Shown one piece after another: positions 17,492 through 19,505 of a stretch of 19,505 nt of DNA. The notes below the pieces were generated by a model. It saw only the letters and a list, made by a program, of their open reading frames with translations, was not told the origin of the DNA and did not search any database. Numbering within the stretch: the stretch's first letter is position 1; each line of letters opens with the position of its first letter. This DNA is from Thermoplasmata archaeon. GTDB taxonomy: Archaea; Thermoplasmatota; E2; UBA202; JdFR-43. Position numbers and translations under genes: made by a program. Where the stretch lies: the NCBI GenBank assembly GCA_021161135.1, contig JAGHBD010000063.1, forward strand, positions 1-19,505. Direction: 5' to 3'.

Positions 17492-17593
17492 ATGGATGTT
17501 GATATGGAGATAGAAGAGGTCTCTCGCATAATAAGAGACTTCTTGAATGTTAATGTTGCAGTTTGCAAGGAATGCCGGGAATCAGCGGAATGA
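17492..17593 (+). CDS. Small CxxC protein (33 residues) with strong ribosome-binding site
   Basis: ATG 17492 to TGA 17591-17593. It is preceded by GGGAGGGGAAGGA (17479-17491), by far the strongest Shine-Dalgarno in the window, and by a TATA box. The product starts M-D-V-D-M-E-I-E-E-V, continues as an amphipathic helix (S-R-I-I-R-D-F-L-N-V), and ends V-C-K-E-C-R-E-S-A-E. It is acidic at the start and has one CxxC pair, which could bind a metal as a dimer or act in thiol chemistry. No family is recognised. Its end overlaps leuD by 12 bp on the opposite strand, like every other convergent pair here. Confidence 0.55.
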   Translation: MDVDMEIEEVSRIIRDFLNVNVAVCKECRESAE

Positions 17594-18094
17594 TTTTGCG
17601 TAAGCAAATAAATTCCCGGCCCTATATATAGCAGCTTGAACTGGGTTCATTGGTTTTGCTTTTGCCACGATTTTACCATCCTTCTTTATTTCCCCATTCT
17701 CCAGATCAACCTCTATAATATCCCCGTTTTTTAATCTTGCTTTGTCTATATCTTTGCATTCAAGAACAGCAAGCCCGGAATTTATTGCATTTCTTTTATA
17801 TATTGCACCAAATGATTTCGCTATAATTGCCTTTATTCCGAGGGATATAAAACAATCCACTGCATGTTGGCGAGATGACCCACAGCCAAAATTATCCCCT
17901 GCAATTATGATATCTCCTTTTCTGGCTTTCTGCGGAAAATCCTGCCATCCCGGCAAATTGCTGAAGGCATATTTTGCCATTTCTTTCTTATCCGTAATGT
18001 GAAGATACTTATTATGATAAATCATATCTGTATCGATATCATCAATGAGTTTCCCATCCTTTTCAATAACCCATACTCTGCCCTCAATTATCAT
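17582..18094 (-). CDS. leuD: 3-isopropylmalate dehydratase small subunit (LeuD/HacB family)
   Basis: Swivelling small subunit that completes the active site of LeuC-type hydro-lyases, acting in leucine synthesis (2- to 3-isopropylmalate) or, in some archaea, homoaconitate isomerisation. The 170 residues include D-I-D-T-D at 19-23, G-D-N-F-G-C-G-S-S-R-Q-H-A at 66-78 (substrate carboxylate binding), and K-R-N-A-I-N-S-G-L at 100-108. The substrate-choosing loop reads Y-L-H-I (30-33), which matches neither the YLRT of homoaconitase nor the IPMI form as I recall them, so specificity is open. The ATG overlaps the leuC stop as ATGA, so both subunits come from one mRNA. Confidence 0.93.
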   Translation of the reverse strand: MIIEGRVWVIEKDGKLIDDIDTDMIYHNKYLHITDKKEMAKYAFSNLPGWQDFPQKARKGDIIIAGDNFGCGSSRQHAVDCFISLGIKAIIAKSFGAIYKRNAINSGLAVLECKDIDKARLKNGDIIEVDLENGEIKKDGKIVAKAKPMNPVQAAIYRAGNLFAYAKSFR

Positions 18095-19332
18095 AAGTCA
18101 TCCACCTCCGTAATATAGCCTGCAACGGCGCTTGCGGCGGCTGTTTCAGGTGAAGCCAGATATGTATCTCCATCGCCCTGCTTTCCTCTGAAATTCCTGT
18201 TGCTCGTTGAAACCTGCACCTCGCCCTTGCCAGTCATTCCCAGCTGCCCGCTTGCGCAGCCGCCGCATGCAGCATGGCTTATTATCATGCCAGCATCAAA
18301 CATCGCCTTTATTATGCCTTCCTCCAGCATGTAATTCCACACTTCCCGTGTTGCAGGAACAACCTTTGCCATCACATTTTCTGCAATTTTCCTTCCTTTT
18401 ACTACATTATAAGCTGCTTCCATATCCTCCTCTCTTCCATTTGTGCATGAGCCAATAAAAACGCTATTTACCTCTATGCTTGGCAAATCAGCCACTCTTT
18501 TTACATTTGCTGGGCTTCCAGGAAGGGCAATGAGGGGCTGGAGGTTGCTCACATCTATATCTATCTCCGCTTCATAATACGCATCCTTATCGGCAGCAAT
18601 TGCCTCAATTTCCTTCCCGCTTCTTTCACGACAGAATTTTATAACCTCCTTATTTGGAGGAATGAATCCAATGATGCATCCCATTTCTGTAACCATCGAT
18701 GCCAAAGTAATTCTTCCAGCAAGACTTAATTTATCCACTATTTCTCCATAAAACTCTATTGCCTTTCCAAGAACTTTCCCTTTCAATTCCTTCACACAGA
18801 GCAATGCCAAGTCCTTTGCGCTCCATCTTGCATCTGGCATACCCAAAAAATTTACTTTCACTGTGGGCGGAACCTCAAACCATGTTCTGCCGGTTTTAAA
18901 AACAAATGCTATATCCACATCCCCCATCCCCTGCCCGAAGGCGCCGATGGCACCCAGAATATTAAAATGGCTATCTGTTCCAACTGCTGTGACGCCTGGA
19001 TAGGCAAGCCCTTCTTCCATTACAACATGGCTTCCTATACCTCTATTTACATCAAAAACTTTTATGCCATTTTCTCTTGCAAACTTTCTGCATATCTGCT
19101 GATTGTTGGCATATCCTATGGTATTGGCTGGGGCATTGCAATCGAATGTAAAAAATGTTTTTGATGCATCATCTATATAGTTGCCATCGTAATTTTCAAG
19201 CAAATTTTTAACAACCTGCGCTCCAGCAAAATCTCTTGCAGTTCTTAAATCTACGTCAAGCCATATGGTATTGCCGGGCTTAACATCATCCTTACTATGT
19301 TGCTGGAAAATTTTTTCTATTATGGTTGGCAT
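18091..19332 (-). CDS. leuC: 3-isopropylmalate dehydratase large subunit (LeuC/HacA family)
   Basis: Aconitase-superfamily large subunit of 413 residues holding the [4Fe-4S] cluster. Cluster ligands are C296 in S-C-T-N-G-R and C356/C359 in C-G-G-C-A-S-G. V-G-T-D-S-H (117-122) and G-Q-G-M-G-D-V-D (133-140) are also typical. At the usual D-H-x-x-P active-site motif this protein has D64-C65-N-A-P, so the histidine is replaced by cysteine. Leucine biosynthesis is the default reading; homoaconitase or another hydro-lyase is possible because no other leucine or lysine genes are in view. ATG 19332 lies about 23 nt from a TATA box, which predicts a leaderless leuC-leuD mRNA. Confidence 0.93.
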   Translation of the reverse strand: MPTIIEKIFQQHSKDDVKPGNTIWLDVDLRTARDFAGAQVVKNLLENYDGNYIDDASKTFFTFDCNAPANTIGYANNQQICRKFARENGIKVFDVNRGIGSHVVMEEGLAYPGVTAVGTDSHFNILGAIGAFGQGMGDVDIAFVFKTGRTWFEVPPTVKVNFLGMPDARWSAKDLALLCVKELKGKVLGKAIEFYGEIVDKLSLAGRITLASMVTEMGCIIGFIPPNKEVIKFCRERSGKEIEAIAADKDAYYEAEIDIDVSNLQPLIALPGSPANVKRVADLPSIEVNSVFIGSCTNGREEDMEAAYNVVKGRKIAENVMAKVVPATREVWNYMLEEGIIKAMFDAGMIISHAACGGCASGQLGMTGKGEVQVSTSNRNFRGKQGDGDTYLASPETAAASAVAGYITEVDDL

Positions 19333-19350
19333 GAAAGAAAATAAAATTGT

Positions 19351-19358
19351 AATATAAA
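19351..19358 (-). promoter_or_regulatory. TATA-like box of leuCD
   Basis: TTTATATT on the minus strand centred about 23 nt before ATG 19332. It predicts a leaderless message with no room for an attenuator. Confidence 0.5.
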
Positions 19359-19400
19359 TGCATTCTCTTCATTGCAGCCGAGACCATCAACTTAAGAATA

Positions 19401-19410
19401 ATTTTATAAA
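19401..19410 (+). promoter_or_regulatory. TATA-like box of the gene at the right edge
   Basis: ATTTTATAAA centred about 25 nt before ATG 19431, divergent from leuC. Confidence 0.5.
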
Positions 19411-19430
19411 ACTCCTCCTTTAATTTTTCC

Positions 19431-19505
19431 ATGAACGAGGGGATGGGAATAATTGAAAGGATAATGGAATGGATCGTGAAAAATAGAATTTTTGTTAGAG
19501 AAAGA
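19431..19505 (+). CDS. Partial CDS, N terminus only (possibly RND/MMPL-type transporter)
   Basis: The first 25 codons of a gene cut by the window edge. The start follows a TATA box at leaderless spacing. The visible peptide contains I-I-E-R-I-M-E-W-I-V-K-N-R-I-F-V, resembling the amphipathic lead-in to the first transmembrane helix of archaeal RND/MMPL exporters. That identification rests on a handful of residues and is weak; a different membrane protein would look similar. Confidence 0.45.
   Translation, partial: MNEGMGIIERIMEWIVKNRIFVRER

Overview
This is an archaeal chromosomal segment. It carries an MCM replicative helicase, NMD3, Alba, archaemetzincin, a class II tRNA-Leu without an encoded CCA end, and AT-rich TATA-type promoters. 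The gene complement (euryarchaeal MCM–DUF424–NMD3 block, COG1340 coiled-coil protein, NosD-like surface beta-helix, mostly leaderless starts) suggests a Euryarchaeota/Thermoplasmatota-like organism. That assignment is inference; there is no rRNA in the window.

Layout. 1–164: trailing (leader-distal) end of a CRISPR array, three repeats and two 37-nt spacers, no cas genes in view. 184–846: membrane CTP-dependent polyprenol (dolichol) kinase-like protein. 920–5442 (+): an information-processing block of MCM, DUF424, NMD3, a HAD phosphatase and an HD-domain protein, with overlaps at MCM/DUF424 and probably NMD3/HAD. 5437–8464 (-): adenylosuccinate synthetase coupled to a COG1340 coiled-coil protein, then a tandem universal-stress-like protein. 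8588–12090 (+): a membrane-anchored DUF6544-type protein, and a large surface protein joining a C45-type Ntn-hydrolase to a PQQ-like beta-propeller and a C-terminal membrane anchor. 12121–12203: tRNA-Leu(CAG). 12236–13104 (+): an exported protein of unknown function overlapping an archaemetzincin gene. 13101–14438 (-): glutamate dehydrogenase. 14576–15772 (+): MgtE/SLC41-type cation transporter. 15758–16012 (-): Alba. 16071–17415 (+): a 41-codon ORF coupled by ATGA to an exported right-handed beta-helix gene that carries a one-base frameshift. 17492–17593 (+): a 33-codon ORF with a very strong Shine-Dalgarno and a terminal CxxC. 17582–19332 (-): leuD and leuC. 19431–end (+): the first 25 codons of another gene.

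Two organisational themes stand out. First, most genes with their own promoter have a TATA-like box centred 23–28 nt before the start codon, which implies leaderless mRNAs; Shine-Dalgarno motifs appear mainly inside operons and on the 33-codon ORF. Second, all four convergent gene pairs overlap at their stop codons by 4–15 bp, two of them through palindromic stop sequences.

The items most worth follow-up are the Ntn-hydrolase/propeller/anchor fusion, the two small ORFs missed by length cut-offs, the frameshifted beta-helix gene, the His-to-Cys change in the LeuC active-site motif, and a CRISPR spacer that is complementary to its own repeat end.
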